Source of the DNA: Flavobacterium haoranii | GTDB taxonomy: Bacteria; Bacteroidota; Bacteroidia; Flavobacteriales; Flavobacteriaceae | Direction of reading: 5' to 3' | Assembly: GCF_009363055.1 (NCBI RefSeq) | Contig: NZ_CP045292.1 | Coordinates: 868,001-932,000 of the forward strand | Length of the DNA stretch: 64,000 nt | Shown here: piece by piece, positions 62,855-64,000 of the stretch | Position numbering within the stretch: position 1 is the first letter of the stretch | Layout: every line of letters begins with the position of its first letter | Notes under the pieces: model-generated | Seen by the model: only the letters and a program-made list of their open reading frames with translations | Databases searched by the model: none | Told to the model about the DNA's origin: nothing | Made by a program: the position numbers and the translations under genes

Positions 62855-63826
62855 ATGAAAGGACCAATTAGTCAATTTGTAGAAAAACATTATTTACATT
62901 TCAATGCTGCTGCTTTAGTTGATGCTGCTAAAGGATATGAAGAGCATTTATTAGACAACGGTAAAATGATGGTAACTTTAGCTGGTGCAATGTCAACTGC
63001 TGAATTAGGAAAATCATTAGCTGAAATGATTCGCCAAGATAAAATTCATATCATTTCTTGTACAGGCGCGAACTTAGAAGAAGATATTATGAATTTAGTG
63101 GCACACAATTCATACAAAAGAGTTCCTAACTATAGAGATTTATCGCCACAAGAAGAATGGGATTTATTAGAAAACCATTACAATCGTGTAACCGATACTT
63201 GTATTCCAGAAGAAGAAGCTTTCCGTCGTTTACAATCTCATTTATTTGATATTTGGAACAAAGCTGATAAATCAGGTGAAAGATATTTTCCTCATGAATT
63301 TATGTACCAAATGATTAATTCTGGTGTTTTAGAACAATACTATGAAATTGATCCTAAAGATTCTTGGATGGTTGCTGCAGCTGAAAAAAACTTACCAATT
63401 GTAGTTCCTGGTTGGGAAGATAGTACAATGGGTAATATTTTTGCTTCATACTGTATTAAACAAGAATTCAAAGCTACTACTATGAAAAGTGGTATCGAAT
63501 ACATGATGTGGTTAGCAGATTGGTATAGAGATAATTGTGAAGGAAAAGGAATTGGTTTCTTCCAAATTGGTGGTGGTATCGCTGGAGATTTCCCTATTTG
63601 TGTGGTTCCAATGTTGTACCAAGATATGGAAATGCATGATGTTCCTTTCTGGGCTTATTTCTGTCAAATTTCTGATTCAACAACAAGTTATGGTTCTTAT
63701 TCAGGAGCAGTTCCTAATGAAAAAATTACTTGGGGAAAACTAGATATTACAACACCTAAATTTATTGTAGAATCAGATGCAACAATTGTTGCTCCGTTGA
63801 TTTTTGCTTACATTTTAGGTTGGTAA
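62855..63826 (+). CDS. Deoxyhypusine synthase-like protein
   Basis: 323 residues. NAD-binding Rossmann features (VTLAGAMSTAELGKSLAEMI; IISCTGANLEEDIMNLVAH) and FFQIGGGIAGDFPICVVPML place it in the DHS superfamily. In eukaryotic and archaeal DHS an active-site Lys follows the GGG motif; here the same place reads GGGIAGDF with no Lys, so the reaction may differ. Bacteria lack eIF5A, and related proteins have been linked to homospermidine synthesis. Its place behind an arginine decarboxylase-like gene supports a role in polyamine metabolism. Confidence 0.87.
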   Translation: MKGPISQFVEKHYLHFNAAALVDAAKGYEEHLLDNGKMMVTLAGAMSTAELGKSLAEMIRQDKIHIISCTGANLEEDIMNLVAHNSYKRVPNYRDLSPQEEWDLLENHYNRVTDTCIPEEEAFRRLQSHLFDIWNKADKSGERYFPHEFMYQMINSGVLEQYYEIDPKDSWMVAAAEKNLPIVVPGWEDSTMGNIFASYCIKQEFKATTMKSGIEYMMWLADWYRDNCEGKGIGFFQIGGGIAGDFPICVVPMLYQDMEMHDVPFWAYFCQISDSTTSYGSYSGAVPNEKITWGKLDITTPKFIVESDATIVAPLIFAYILGW

Positions 63827-63913
63827 TTTTTTTTGAAAAAAAAATTAAAAAGTGTTTGATTATATCGTTTTGGATATTACATTTGAAAAAAAAACAATAC
63901 TAAAATAAACCCA

Positions 63914-64000
63914 ATGAAAAGAGTAATTGTTGATTATGCTAAATTAACAAATGAAATCTTAACACTACTAGTTGAGAAGTTTCCTGACGGATATGACGAA
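63914..64000 (+). CDS. Hypothetical protein, 5' part only
   Basis: The frame starts at ATG 63914 and runs off the right edge: MKRVIVDYAKLTNEILTLLV then EKFPDGYDE. It resembles a small conserved flavobacterial protein that follows the deoxyhypusine synthase-like gene, sometimes labelled DNA primase without basis that I know of. Same direction as the gene before, 87 bp downstream. Confidence 0.6.
   Translation, partial: MKRVIVDYAKLTNEILTLLVEKFPDGYDE

Noticed and set aside
63537..63743. Alternate-frame 68-codon ORF in the DHS-like gene
   Set aside because: It overlaps a conserved part of that gene in another frame, with no start context or similarity.

Overview
The window is a contiguous, AT-rich stretch of a Bacteroidota chromosome, most likely a Flavobacteriaceae member close to Flavobacterium. 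Supporting signs are the T9SS regulator PorX, the fused lpxC-fabZ and hisB genes, a CzcA-type pump fused to TolC, the DUF4266/DUF3570 pair, near absence of Shine-Dalgarno sequences, and promoters of the type TTG-N19-TAnnTTTG. No rRNA, CRISPR array, prophage or classical insertion sequence was seen.

Layout. 1-4961 (-): an envelope/redox operon running from an N-acetylmuramoyl-L-alanine amidase through an MlaD/MCE protein and two Fe-S reductase-like proteins to a secreted protein cut by the window edge. 5025-7727 (+): an LptD-like outer membrane protein. 8230-15614 (-): a complete his operon (hisG-D-C-B-H-A-F-IE) preceded by a promoter, a 17-residue leader peptide with five consecutive His codons, and a terminator/antiterminator, that is, a histidine attenuator. 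15638-24460 (-): a VIT-family transporter, a heavy-metal RND efflux system, a small secreted protein and a two-component system. 24462-27543 (-): a thioredoxin-ApbE-DUF4266-DUF3570 cassette that abuts the response regulator. 27605-33961 (-): a sulfatase-type membrane enzyme, a VWA-like membrane protein, fabG, sucD and an NTF2-like protein. 33961-38890 (-): lipid A genes (two lpxD paralogues, lpxC-fabZ, lpxA) with efp among them. 38958-44190: an HD hydrolase, then porX, tsaE, ald and a DUF4258 protein.

44209-45540 is the most unusual part. An intact tRNA-Val is followed by three tandem units of about 378 bp. Each unit runs from tRNA nucleotide 8 to the tRNA 3' end, then a terminator, then a small GIY-YIG nuclease gene whose TAG stop codon is nucleotides 8-10 of the next tRNA copy. 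It looks like a minimal element that inserts into a tRNA gene at the 5' acceptor/D-arm boundary and restores the tRNA 3' part. I do not recall a formal description of it.

45632-64000 is mostly housekeeping: a cysteine synthase-like enzyme, an S9 peptidase, a YbaB protein, threonine aldolase, prfB with its programmed +1 frameshift, an acyl-CoA carboxylase beta subunit, a pseudouridine synthase, a lipoprotein, an M1 peptidase, DoxX, proline dehydrogenase, aroB, an arginine decarboxylase-like enzyme, a deoxyhypusine synthase-like protein and the start of one more gene.

Four apparent one-base deletions (hisIE, the efflux adaptor, and two in the response regulator) all fall between 8.4 and 24.5 kb. 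They are either sequencing errors or real decay, and the affected genes are given at their reconstructed extents. Several dispersed palindromic repeats occupy the intergenic gaps.
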